42,470 bases of DNA from Lachnospiraceae bacterium (lineage in GTDB: Bacteria; Bacillota; Clostridia; Lachnospirales; Lachnospiraceae). The stretch is taken from NCBI GenBank assembly GCA_030536455.1, contig JAUNPZ010000013.1, forward strand, positions 1,161 to 43,630, read 5' to 3'. Within the stretch, counting starts at the first letter, position 1. Each line of letters begins with the position of its first letter. Below the pieces are notes generated by a model. That model was not told the origin of the DNA and made no database searches. It saw only the letters and a program-made list of their open reading frames with translations. This document shows, piece by piece, positions 1 to 7,787 of the stretch. The translations under genes and the position numbers were made by a program.

Positions 1-54
1 ATCCTCATCATACACATAATTCGCGCAGCTGTCACAACTGCTTTTTCCTGCCAT
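1..54 (-). CDS. Small Cys-rich protein, 5' fragment (DUF6472-like)
   Basis: Only the first 18 codons are inside the window; the gene runs off the left edge. Reading from an ATG at 54-52 gives a short peptide beginning MAGKSSCDSC, followed by NYVYDED. A Cys-x2-Cys pair followed by an acidic, aromatic stretch recalls the start of the small Cys-rich DUF6472 proteins of Lachnospiraceae; this is recognition from memory, not a search. A purine-rich GAGGAG lies upstream, though rather far from the start. It is on the same strand as the NUDIX gene, 82 nt downstream of it, so it could be the last gene of the same transcript. Function unknown. Confidence 0.5.
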   Translation of the reverse strand, partial: MAGKSSCDSCANYVYDED

Positions 55-136
55 ACAACCACCGTCTCCTCTCCCTATCTGAACGCTCCGGCTGTTCGAA
101 AAGCCGCCGCCCGCTCTGATTTCATGCATCCCGGCC

Positions 137-625
137 TCACCTCCGGAAATAGTTCTCCAAAAGCTGTATGGCCACGCTTCCCGGCCGCATCTGCCGGTGG
201 GCCTCCTCAAAGGTCAGCCATTCCGCCCGGTCCACTTCCCCGGAGATATGGAAGTCGGCCTTCTTCACATGGGCCTCAAAGGCCAGCATCAGCATATCCT
301 TCTTTTCAAAGTAATAGCTCCTGGTATAGTGGATTTCCTCCACATCCAGTCCCAGCTCCTCCTTGACCTCCCGTGCGGCGGTCTCCTCTGCCGTCTCCCC
401 GCATTTCACATATCCGGCAATGCACACATAAAACTGCTCCGAAACGTAGCCCTGGCGAATCAGCGCCGCCTCGTCAAACTCATTCACCACCAGCGTGATG
501 GTACAGGCATAGGGCATATCGAACCATGGCCGCCCGCAGTTCTCGCAGTAAGGCACCAGCCCCTCATCCCCGATTTCCCGCCTCTTAAGCTCCGCCCCGC
601 ACCGGGGGCAATGTATAAATTTCAT
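137..625 (-). CDS. NUDIX hydrolase with N-terminal zinc ribbon
   Basis: This 162-residue protein hydrolyses a nucleoside diphosphate linked to another group, by family. The N-terminus carries a four-cysteine zinc ribbon (C6, C9, C27, C30) as in NudC-like NADH pyrophosphatases. A complete NUDIX box occupies about residues 71-93 (G-x5-E-x7-REV-x-EE-x-GL), with the metal-binding REVKEE core intact. The protein is much shorter than E. coli NudC (about 257 aa) and lacks its N-terminal domain, so the substrate cannot be assigned; ADP-ribose, NADH or capped RNA are all possible. The ribosome site before the ATG at 625 is weak. The gene follows the TPR-protein gene after 59 nt on the same strand and may belong to that operon. 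Confidence 0.85.
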   Translation of the reverse strand: MKFIHCPRCGAELKRREIGDEGLVPYCENCGRPWFDMPYACTITLVVNEFDEAALIRQGYVSEQFYVCIAGYVKCGETAEETAAREVKEELGLDVEEIHYTRSYYFEKKDMLMLAFEAHVKKADFHISGEVDRAEWLTFEEAHRQMRPGSVAIQLLENYFRR

Positions 626-684
626 CTTCGTTCATGGCCTCTTTTCAATTTTTCATAAAGGATATAGGAACGCAGCGCTCAGTC

Positions 685-1500
685 CTACATCATCGACCGG
701 TATTCCTGCTTCCACTCTTTTACCAGTTCAGCCGCGCACTCCAGACGTTTTTCGGAATCCTGCTCGAACATCCGGTCAATCTTCTTTACCTCTTCCGACT
801 CCAGTCCCTTCTGTCTGGCCGCCGCTATCTTTTTCTCCCAGCTTCCCTGGCTGGTTCCGCTTAACAGGATCCGGTAGCGGTCCGATAGCGGAAGCGTGGG
901 GCAGAACGCCTTCAGACAGTAAATCCACTCCAGGATATCTTCATTTTTGCTGTCATAAAAATATGCCTTATCATAAGCGTGAAAGGCCTTCTCGAACTGG
1001 AACATCCTGGCATGACAGGCCCCCAGGCAGCACCAGATGCGGCTGAAAAAGCCGTCATCCACGGCCCCGTCCCTGGGCAGCTCCAGAAGCTTTTCATACA
1101 TGGGAATGGCCTTTCCATACTGCTTCTTTTCAAACAGATAATCCGCCCTGGCTTTTCGAAGCTCCGCCGGAGGCTTCTTCCGAAGCTGAATCAGCGTCTG
1201 GCGGTAGCGGTTCACCTCCGCCGCAGTGTAATAGCTGCATTCCGTCAGAAGCATCAGAAGCATGTTGTCAGGATTTTCCTCGCTCTTCTTCCAGTTTTCC
1301 AGTCTCCCGGCCAGGAATTCCATCCCCAAATCTTCCCGGATAAAATGAATCAGCCGCTCATCGATAAAATCATCCAGGGCCAGCAGCGGATTCTCATAGA
1401 TTACATAGCAAAGCTCCTGGGAGGAGTAAAGACGCACTCCCAGCTCCGGCACCTCAAAGGGATGCCTGACCGGTTCCATCCGGCACAATAGTAAACTCAT
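685..1500 (-). CDS. TPR-containing protein, partner of the Hsp70-like gene
   Basis: This 271-residue protein has no signal peptide or membrane segment and is probably cytosolic. The middle (about residues 115-195) shows two helix-turn-helix units with TPR-like spacing: an ALA/tyrosine pattern around YLFEKKQYGKAIPMYEKLL, then ACHARMFQFEKAFHAYDKA. The C-terminus is a charged helix. The start is taken at the ATG at 1500-1498, because it overlaps the TGA of the upstream gene (ATGA). This is a hallmark of translational coupling; a longer reading from 1527 would overlap that gene further. I do not recognise a named family. TPR proteins commonly bind Hsp70-type chaperones, and the gene just upstream looks Hsp70-like, so a co-chaperone role is an inference. 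Confidence 0.7.
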   Translation of the reverse strand: MSLLLCRMEPVRHPFEVPELGVRLYSSQELCYVIYENPLLALDDFIDERLIHFIREDLGMEFLAGRLENWKKSEENPDNMLLMLLTECSYYTAAEVNRYRQTLIQLRKKPPAELRKARADYLFEKKQYGKAIPMYEKLLELPRDGAVDDGFFSRIWCCLGACHARMFQFEKAFHAYDKAYFYDSKNEDILEWIYCLKAFCPTLPLSDRYRILLSGTSQGSWEKKIAAARQKGLESEEVKKIDRMFEQDSEKRLECAAELVKEWKQEYRSMM

Positions 1501-2720
1501 ATCGTTATCTCCCTGCGTATCACACAATCGGAGGCCGGAAACAGTTCTCCGAACCCTTTATCCTGAATCATCACCGCCATGGTATTTTCATTGACAAATC
1601 CCACCTTTAACTGAATCCGGGTGGTCTTATTGGGCCGCTCCGGGAATCCCTCCAGAGGCACGCGGACCTCCGTCCTTTTTCTGGAATCCAGCGGCTGAAT
1701 CTGAAAAACCAGCTCCTTCTGATTGTCCAGGATAAACTCCAGAGTGCTCTTTGCCTCGTACCAGCTGTCGCCGGATGCGGCAATCACAAGCTGGGTGGGC
1801 TTTTCATTATGCATCACTTCCAGGGAAACCGCGGATTTCAGCCTCCCCTCACAAATCATCACATAAGGGAATTCCGATTCCTCCGCCAGGTTGTCTTTGG
1901 CCTTGCAGGCCGCTCCCTTTACGAACAGATTGGATTCCCCGTACACCTTTCTCCGCCTGCAGATTAATTTCATAAAATCAACCGCCCAGGACGGCTTATC
2001 AAAGCCGCGTCCGGTCAGCAGGATGGAGGAAAACAGCTTTCTGGACAAAAGCCGCTCCCCGTGGGTGCACAGGATACCGTCCATCTTTCCGGCCCCGGTT
2101 TCCGTATCCAGGATATCCAGCCGGACCTTATCCTCCAGAATCTCATAGTCCGAAAGCACCGTGGACTGACGGATTCCTCTCTGAATCTTCATTTCATAGT
2201 AGCGCAGGCCGTTCTGGGACAATTCAAACAATCCCACCAGATTGGACCACACCTCTTTTTTCTGTCCCAGCACATAGTACAAAAAGCTTTCGCCATGGCT
2301 GATTACATGAAAATGGTTTCTGGGAATTCCCAGATAATCCGCGCAGTACAGCAGACAGTCCATGATCCGGCTGTCCACATCCGGCAGCGTCACCACCATC
2401 TGGCGGATCCGTTCGGTTCTGCATTCCTTCATCGGCTGCTGAAGCGCCAGCTTCAAAAAGCGCTCCAGAAGCTCCTGGCCGCTGTATGCGGTATCTCCTA
2501 TGGTGACTGCCCCATTCCTTCCGGCAAGGCTTACCAGCTTGTCCGCGATCACACCTTCTCCGGTCAGGTTCATGCCGTAGGCATCCTCGCCTGCGGCCCA
2601 CTGGTCCTCACTCTTCTTCCTGCAGATAACAGTCGGCAGGGACCATACCTTGTCATTTTCACTGCAGCTGATCTGTGTATAAGCATCACACAGGTCCAGC
2701 CCGATTACAAGTCCGTCCAT
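1497..2720 (-). CDS. Divergent Hsp70-like (ASKHA-fold) protein, DUF5716-like
   Basis: This 407-residue protein lines up by eye with an Hsp70 without its helical lid. Residues 4-14 (VIGLDLCDAYT) resemble the Hsp70 phosphate-1 loop. Residues 43-49 resemble the following GxxA segment. Residues 108-114 (QMVVTLP) with 130-150 resemble the strand and helix that read AVITVPA and INEPTAAALAYG in DnaK. Residues 234-246 with 262-272 resemble the adenosine loop and GAA motif. Residues 353-390 resemble the beta substrate-binding domain near its DKxxG end. The DLGGGT phosphate-2 loop is not kept (residues 162-170 read VGLFELSQN), so ATPase activity may be weak or lost. I believe this is the DUF5716 family, from memory. 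A good AGGGGG ribosome site precedes 2720. The gene lies 32 nt after the giant gene and overlaps the TPR gene. Confidence 0.7.
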   Translation of the reverse strand: MDGLVIGLDLCDAYTQISCSENDKVWSLPTVICRKKSEDQWAAGEDAYGMNLTGEGVIADKLVSLAGRNGAVTIGDTAYSGQELLERFLKLALQQPMKECRTERIRQMVVTLPDVDSRIMDCLLYCADYLGIPRNHFHVISHGESFLYYVLGQKKEVWSNLVGLFELSQNGLRYYEMKIQRGIRQSTVLSDYEILEDKVRLDILDTETGAGKMDGILCTHGERLLSRKLFSSILLTGRGFDKPSWAVDFMKLICRRRKVYGESNLFVKGAACKAKDNLAEESEFPYVMICEGRLKSAVSLEVMHNEKPTQLVIAASGDSWYEAKSTLEFILDNQKELVFQIQPLDSRKRTEVRVPLEGFPERPNKTTRIQLKVGFVNENTMAVMIQDKGFGELFPASDCVIRREITI

Positions 2721-2752
2721 AGACAGCCCCCTTACTCATTTGTTTCATATCA

Positions 2753-5700
2753 TTATGGCACCAGCGGGAATAATTCCTCCAGCGCCCCGTTCTTCATCAG
2801 GTAATCCTGCATACTCTTCTTTAATCCAGCTTCTTCTTTCATGCTCAGGCAGAGGCCCATGTCATTCAGGCTGGCAAAACGGCTTTCCTTCAGATTCTTT
2901 GAAAGCAGCTCGCAGCCAGCCGAACCTTCCTTCACAAGTACCGGCTCTCCCAGAGAGGTGCGGCAGTAAATCTGATATTCCAGAGTCTCCCCTTCAAACA
3001 ATACCTTCCGGCACACAAAGATTCCCTGGTAAATGCGGTGCAGCTCCTCCGGATGGAATTCCTCCTCGTCGGGAAGGATCCGGATCAGAAGCTCCGGCTT
3101 GGCATCCCGGCTGCCCTCATAGCAGACCATCGCCTTATCCAGCACATCCTGGGAAACCGGCACAAACCGGGACAGCTTTTTCGTATACGGAAAAATCAGC
3201 CCCTCCTCCGTCAGAAGATCCGTCATCCGCCCGCACAGGGCCGTCTGCTCTTCATCCAGATGACTGCACTCCGAATAATATTTGGTCAGCGCCAGCAGGT
3301 AGATCACCGGAACCTTTTCCAGCTCCTCTTCCTGATTCAAAAGCGCCTCCAGGTAGGCGAACACCTCTGCCTCCCCGGCCTCATGCTTCAGAAAATACCC
3401 CACTGTTTTCACAGTAAAATATGCCTTTATCACCGTCTCCCGCATCCGGTTTCTCCGGGAATAATGATGGAATACCTGGTCCAGATGGTCCAGGCTTCCG
3501 GAAAACATCATCTGGCACAGCAGCCGTTCATCTAAGTCGTAGGTTTCCACTCTGGCCGCCTTCCCCTGGGTCAGAAGCTTATACATCTGCTCCGAATTCC
3601 CATTGAAATGCTCGCACAGATAGTCCAGCAGCACGCTGTCCGCCTTTCCTCTGGCAAACACCTGCCAGGACAGCTTCAGAAGGAAATCATCCTCATCGAA
3701 AAGATTTTCCAGGATGGTCTTTCCGCACAGCTTCTGAAGCCTTAAGGTACTGATTCCCTCCCAGCCATAGGCCTTTAAGATGGCGTAGGCCTCCTCCAGA
3801 TAATTCCGGCTGATCAAGGTCTCACAGACATCCAGCCGCTCCTGGTGGTTCATCTCATCCACATCCAGCGTCAGAAGGTAGTCGCAGCCTCCCCGGTCGC
3901 CTTCCTCCTCTTCTGCCCTGGCCCGGTAATATTCAATCACTCTGGAAAGCAGCGCCTTCCGGTATAAGCCATTCAGCGGCAGCTCCTTCATGGCCCGCTC
4001 CAGAATCTGAACCTGGCCCTCCTCCAGCTCTTCTGACTGTCCGGCAATCCGGCGGCAGGCGGCAAGACACAGCTCCGGATGCTGCGGATACACCTCAAAG
4101 CAGCGCTTCTCCAGCTCCGATTTATCCATCACCGGTGTTTTCAGATACTGTACGTCCGCATAGCGGTTTCCAAATGCATCCTGGAACAGAATCACAGTCT
4201 TTTCTGAAAAAAGCGGCACATACGCCACACCGTCCGTCAGGAGGTATGCATCCTCCTTTGTCAGCTCTTCATATCGGACGATCACATACTTCATCTGCCG
4301 GTTCCGGCAGGAGATGCGATAGGAACGCAGCACAGCCGGCAGCACCCTGGCAATGGGCTGGTCAATCATTTCCTTAAAAATCATATGGTCATAAATCACC
4401 GCCAGACGGCTGTTGATTCTGGACTCAAAAAGCTGCTCCATGGCAAACTGCTCCATATCCCGCTCGTAAGCCTGGTAAAGCTTGGAGGAGGGATTCATAA
4501 ACAGCAGGATATTCTTATAAAGAACCGAACGGCTGTGGCGGTCCAGGTCATGCCCGTAGGAGAAATACAAAAGCACTTCCTTCGGCAGAAGGTGGCTGTA
4601 TTTCTTCGGAAGCGCATACAGATAATATTCATACAGTCTTGTCAGGCTGATTCCTTCCTCCAGGGCCGCTTCGTACCAGTGGAAATCCTCCGGCTTCCGG
4701 CATTCGCCCTTGATCATCATGCAGCAGACTGCTTCCAGGATCTCTTTTCTTGGATAGCTGTCATATAAGGCCGCTAAAATCCGGTGGAACAGGCGGCTGT
4801 AATGCTTCTCCAGGTTCGCCGCCGATGCGGTGCGCACGGCCATATCCTCTTCCATGATTTTATTTTTTGCGGCAAAATTTAAAACCTGAAGCAGGAATCC
4901 GTCCGTCTTCTGGAAAAATTCCGGGTGGTCCTTTACAATCTGATAGGCCTCCAGATACAGGAAGGGGCTGTGAAAGCCTTCCTCATAAAGCTTCTTCATA
5001 TCCATGAAAAGCGTTACCGGCGTTTCATATACGGTTTCATCCAGCTTCAGGCGGATGAAAAACAGCGCCGGATGGCGGCCTTCCGACATATATTTTCGAA
5101 CCAGACGAAGCAGAGATTCCTTCTGGCTGATATTCGGCTGGAGCTGCTGCTGCAGATACTGGTAAAAGCAGTATTCCTCAATCTGCTCTCTTCGTGACAT
5201 CAGGATGCTGTCCCGGCATTCATCCAGAACCAGAGCGGCCTGCTCCTTTTTGCCGGACTGAATCAGCGTCTCCGCCATCCACAGGGATGCCTTCACCTTA
5301 TCTCCGGCCGGAACATTTACCACATCCAGCTCCTTTACCATGCGGCTGCGCAGAAAGCTCATGTCAAGCTGGCCTTCGGCTCCATGCAGCCGAAGCTCCA
5401 TAAAACGGCCGAACGCCTTTCTGGCGCGGCGGGATTCCCTGCGGTTCTCATCCGTCTCCGGGTCACCGCTTACCTCAACCGGAATCCGGATGGATTCCTT
5501 GGCGGTGTTTAAGCAGATGCAGCCGAAATTTCTTCCCCGGTGCAGTCTGCCCGGAAGGATCCGGTACGGAATCCTTAAGACTCCGTCCTCGAAATCTCCG
5601 CTTCCGAAATGCCGCTTCGCCATCTCCAGAAACAGGCCGTCTGTCTGGACGTCCACGGTCACATAGCCCCAGCTCTGTTTCTTGATTTCAATCACATCTT

Positions 5701-6328
5701 CCACGGCCTGCTCCGGGCAGGCATAGGTTCTTAAGCCGGAGGCAATATCCAGGCTGACCGGTTTTTTTACATTTAAGGCCACCAGGAATTCTTCCAGCTG
5801 GTTTCCGCGGTCAGCATGCCCCTTCAGGCCATCGTAAAGGGCCCGCGGGTACATATCCTGCATGAATGGTGTTTCGGTAAAATCCTGATAATCAAACAGC
5901 CGCAGGGCGGTCTCCGGGTCGGCCTTGGCCAGCTTCGCAAAATCTTCGGCGGTTTTTAATCCGGCCAGGGTCTGACCGGAGATGCCAAGCTCTACGGTAA
6001 AGGAAAATGGGAGGGTCCTCTCCCCTCCGCTGGTTACCAGTTGGAATTCTCCCTGGATCTGGTCGCCGTTTTCCAGATGACTGGCATCCACCCGATAGGA
6101 AATCCGGTTCCGCAGGCCGCCGAAGGCGGGCGTGTCGATGGTAATTCTTGTATGATCGGTATAAACCAGGCCTTTGATGTGGAGATTATTTCCGCTGTTT
6201 ACCTGAAATTCACGGGAAATGGTTTTTCCGGCCTGGATTGTGTCTTGTATATTTTCTGGGAGCACCACGATTTGCGGGGTGTCCATGTCCAGAATGCCTC
6301 TGGCTAATCGATTGATTCGTTCCTTCAT
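2753..6328 (-). CDS. Very large solenoid protein with N-terminal beta domains, DUF5717-like
   Basis: The protein is 1191 residues long with no signal peptide and no clear membrane segment. About residues 20-110 are strand-rich and look like an Ig-like beta sandwich; a second such block lies near residues 215-285. The remainder, roughly 300-1150, is almost entirely amphipathic helices in pairs, rich in Leu, Tyr, Glu and Arg, as in TPR or other alpha-solenoid scaffolds. I believe it is the DUF5717 family, which I recall only as a family name. The start is the ATG at 6328, which has AGGTGA at a good distance. A longer in-frame reading to 6715 would translate the GC-rich repeat and is rejected. 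The gene is first in a row with the Hsp70-like and TPR genes. A scaffold or client-binding role is inference. Confidence 0.75.
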   Translation of the reverse strand: MKERINRLARGILDMDTPQIVVLPENIQDTIQAGKTISREFQVNSGNNLHIKGLVYTDHTRITIDTPAFGGLRNRISYRVDASHLENGDQIQGEFQLVTSGGERTLPFSFTVELGISGQTLAGLKTAEDFAKLAKADPETALRLFDYQDFTETPFMQDMYPRALYDGLKGHADRGNQLEEFLVALNVKKPVSLDIASGLRTYACPEQAVEDVIEIKKQSWGYVTVDVQTDGLFLEMAKRHFGSGDFEDGVLRIPYRILPGRLHRGRNFGCICLNTAKESIRIPVEVSGDPETDENRRESRRARKAFGRFMELRLHGAEGQLDMSFLRSRMVKELDVVNVPAGDKVKASLWMAETLIQSGKKEQAALVLDECRDSILMSRREQIEEYCFYQYLQQQLQPNISQKESLLRLVRKYMSEGRHPALFFIRLKLDETVYETPVTLFMDMKKLYEEGFHSPFLYLEAYQIVKDHPEFFQKTDGFLLQVLNFAAKNKIMEEDMAVRTASAANLEKHYSRLFHRILAALYDSYPRKEILEAVCCMMIKGECRKPEDFHWYEAALEEGISLTRLYEYYLYALPKKYSHLLPKEVLLYFSYGHDLDRHSRSVLYKNILLFMNPSSKLYQAYERDMEQFAMEQLFESRINSRLAVIYDHMIFKEMIDQPIARVLPAVLRSYRISCRNRQMKYVIVRYEELTKEDAYLLTDGVAYVPLFSEKTVILFQDAFGNRYADVQYLKTPVMDKSELEKRCFEVYPQHPELCLAACRRIAGQSEELEEGQVQILERAMKELPLNGLYRKALLSRVIEYYRARAEEEEGDRGGCDYLLTLDVDEMNHQERLDVCETLISRNYLEEAYAILKAYGWEGISTLRLQKLCGKTILENLFDEDDFLLKLSWQVFARGKADSVLLDYLCEHFNGNSEQMYKLLTQGKAARVETYDLDERLLCQMMFSGSLDHLDQVFHHYSRRNRMRETVIKAYFTVKTVGYFLKHEAGEAEVFAYLEALLNQEEELEKVPVIYLLALTKYYSECSHLDEEQTALCGRMTDLLTEEGLIFPYTKKLSRFVPVSQDVLDKAMVCYEGSRDAKPELLIRILPDEEEFHPEELHRIYQGIFVCRKVLFEGETLEYQIYCRTSLGEPVLVKEGSAGCELLSKNLKESRFASLNDMGLCLSMKEEAGLKKSMQDYLMKNGALEELFPLVP

Positions 6329-6365
6329 ATGTTTTTCACCTGAGATTTTTTTCTGTGTGGGGGAT

Positions 6366-6559
6366 GGGCTCGTGCGGGAGGATGGCTCGTGCGGAGCACT
6401 TCGCGGCAGGCTCGCGCCGGAGGGCGCATCGCGGAGGGCGGTGGGCTCGTGCGGAGCACTTCGCGGCAGGCTCGCGCCGGGGGCGCATCGCAGGGGGCGG
6501 TGGGCTCGTGCGGGGCACTTCGCGGCAGGCTCGCGCCGGGGGCGCATCGCAGGGGGCGG
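6366..6559. repeat. GC-rich tandem repeat, three units of about 57-60 bp
   Basis: Three near-identical units begin at 6384, 6444 and 6503, with a truncated copy of the unit start at 6367-6377. Each unit opens with GGCTCGTGCGG and ends near GCATCGC. Units differ by a few substitutions and single-base indels. The block is far richer in G+C than its surroundings (about three-quarters or more) and holds no stop codon for long stretches in several frames, which creates false open frames. Each unit contains short inverted repeats such as GCTC..GAGC and GCGCC..GGCGC. It lies inside the predicted untranslated leader of the giant gene. Confidence 0.9.
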
Positions 6560-6640
6560 ACTAGGGGACTGGCTCCTCGAATCCGCAGTGCGGCGCTCGA
6601 CTCCGCTTTGCTGCGTCTCGCTCACGGGCTTCGCCCTATG
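6560..6640. other. GC-rich flank of the tandem repeat, possible dispersed element
   Basis: This segment continues the GC-rich block but does not repeat the unit. It is studded with short repeats of CTCG and CGCT and ends abruptly at the A-rich stretch near 6640. Its wording recalls the intergenic GC-rich dispersed elements seen in some clostridial genomes, but that is an impression. No coding potential is supported. Confidence 0.4.
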
Positions 6641-6726
6641 AAAAAATACAAATTGAAATCTGCTTTTGTGCAAGCACAACGCATCTTTCATTTTGTCTTT
6701 TTTCGCACTGCTCATTGCTTTCGTGG

Positions 6727-6755
6727 ATTATACCACATTTTCCCTTGATTTAAAA
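6727..6755 (-). promoter_or_regulatory. Predicted promoter of the giant/Hsp70-like/TPR genes
   Basis: On the minus strand a perfect TATAAT sits at 6732-6727. With a 17-nt spacer the -35 position reads TTTTAA, a weak match. Transcription would start near 6720, giving a leader of about 390 nt that includes the tandem repeat before the ATG at 6328. Confidence 0.45.
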
Positions 6756-6773
6756 GGGTTAAGTTGTTATCAT
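6745..6773 (+). promoter_or_regulatory. Predicted promoter of the DUF4364 operon
   Basis: TTGATT at 6745-6750 and TATCAT at 6768-6773 are separated by exactly 17 nt. Transcription from about 6780 leaves a leader of some 50 nt for a start at 6830, but would leave none for an ATG at 6782. It overlaps the divergent minus-strand promoter. Confidence 0.5.
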
Positions 6774-6829
6774 ATAGGTGAATGGAAAAAATAGTTTCAT
6801 ATCAAAACTTTAGAAATCAGGTAGGGGAT

Positions 6830-7372
6830 ATGTTATCAGAGCCGATTACGCTTTATAAATTAATGAATCTTTACATGCTGAAGCAGGTGAATTTTCCGCT
6901 GACGAATGCGCAGCTTACGAATTTTTTTCTGGAGCATGATTATACGACGTATTTTACTTTGCAGCAGGCTCTGAATGAGCTTTTGGATACGGAATTGATC
7001 CGGAAGGAGTCGCATCATAATAGTACGCAGTATGAGATTACGGATGAGGGGATTAATACGCTCAGCTTCTTCGTGAATAAGATTCCTCCGGCGATTACGG
7101 AGGATATTGACCGGTATTTGAAGGAGAATAAGTTCCGGCTGCGGAATGAGGTGGGGACGATTGCGGATTTTTATAAATCCACGAATCAGGATTATGTCGT
7201 ACATTGTGAGGTGCGGGAGGATAAGGTGCCTTTGATTGAGCTGAATCTTTCGGTGCCGGATAAGGACCAGGCAGAGTATATGTGCAGCAACTGGCGAAAA
7301 CGGAGCCAGGAGATTTATGCATTTGCTATGAAAGCGCTGATGAGCGGGGAGGAGTATATCCATGAGAAATGA
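6830..7372 (+). CDS. DUF4364 family protein (winged-helix-like)
   Basis: This 180-residue protein is recognised from the opening EPITLYKLMNLYML and the segment NYFTLQQALNEL-like, typical of DUF4364. Its N-terminal half is predicted to fold as a winged helix, as in PadR/MarR-type regulators. The C-terminal half (about residues 90-180) is a mixed alpha/beta domain. It could be a transcription regulator, but no ligand or target is known to me. The start is placed at 6830 because family members begin close to the LYKL helix and because the predicted promoter at 6745-6773 makes an ATG at 6782 leaderless. The alternative start at 6782 adds 16 residues and has AGGTG only one base away. The stop overlaps the next gene by 11 nt. 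Confidence 0.8.
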   Translation: MLSEPITLYKLMNLYMLKQVNFPLTNAQLTNFFLEHDYTTYFTLQQALNELLDTELIRKESHHNSTQYEITDEGINTLSFFVNKIPPAITEDIDRYLKENKFRLRNEVGTIADFYKSTNQDYVVHCEVREDKVPLIELNLSVPDKDQAEYMCSNWRKRSQEIYAFAMKALMSGEEYIHEK

Positions 7373-7787
7373 AAAAATGAACAGGCAGTGCCCGTTAAAA
7401 GCCTTAAAAAAGAAGCTTTTCCATGGGAAGGAGCCGGTAAAAAGGAGTCCGCTTCAGGAAGCGGTTTTTACGATACAGCAAAAGGTGAATCGCCTGGAAA
7501 AGAAACAGAAGCACTGGAAGCTTTATTTTTATCTTACGGTGCTTCTGCCTGTTTTCATCGTGATTCTGACCATTCAGGCAGCGAGAACCTACGTCCGCAT
7601 CAAGCTGCGTGATGTGGGAACGAACGCACCGTCGGATTTTTCTGATGCATCGGTTAAAAAGATTCCGACAGCGGTTCCAGCCGAAAAAATCGAACTGGAA
7701 AAGGTGGAACCGGAAACCGTTATTCCGGAAACGGTATCAATCTCCTATTCTGCAGATAATACACGCGAACATGGAGACGCATCATGA
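7362..7787 (+). CDS. Unknown single-pass membrane protein
   Basis: This 141-residue protein is not recognised. Residues 1-50 are strongly basic (many Lys and Arg) and helical, about 51-73 form one hydrophobic membrane helix, and the C-terminal 65 residues are acidic, rich in Glu, Pro and Val, with a repeated pattern of the type EKVEPETVIPETV. The basic side should stay in the cytosol and the acidic tail outside. A clear GGGGAGGAG ribosome site lies 8 nt before the ATG at 7362, inside the end of the DUF4364 gene. The stop overlaps the next start as ATGA, so three genes are translationally linked. Confidence 0.6.
   Translation: MRNEKMNRQCPLKALKKKLFHGKEPVKRSPLQEAVFTIQQKVNRLEKKQKHWKLYFYLTVLLPVFIVILTIQAARTYVRIKLRDVGTNAPSDFSDASVKKIPTAVPAEKIELEKVEPETVIPETVSISYSADNTREHGDAS

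Noticed and set aside
6329-6715. In-frame N-terminal extension of the giant protein by 129 residues
   Set aside because: It translates the GC-rich tandem repeat into Arg/Pro/Ala-rich low-complexity sequence, while the ATG at 6328 has a proper ribosome site and begins ordinary protein sequence.
6336-6748. Several small open frames on both strands over the repeat
   Set aside because: They exist because the repeat is very GC-rich and lacks stops; they have no ribosome sites and no plausible protein features.
6782-6829. Earlier ATG for the DUF4364 gene
   Set aside because: The predicted promoter puts the transcript start at about 6780, its AGGTG is one base from the ATG, and family members start near 6830. 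It is not fully excluded.
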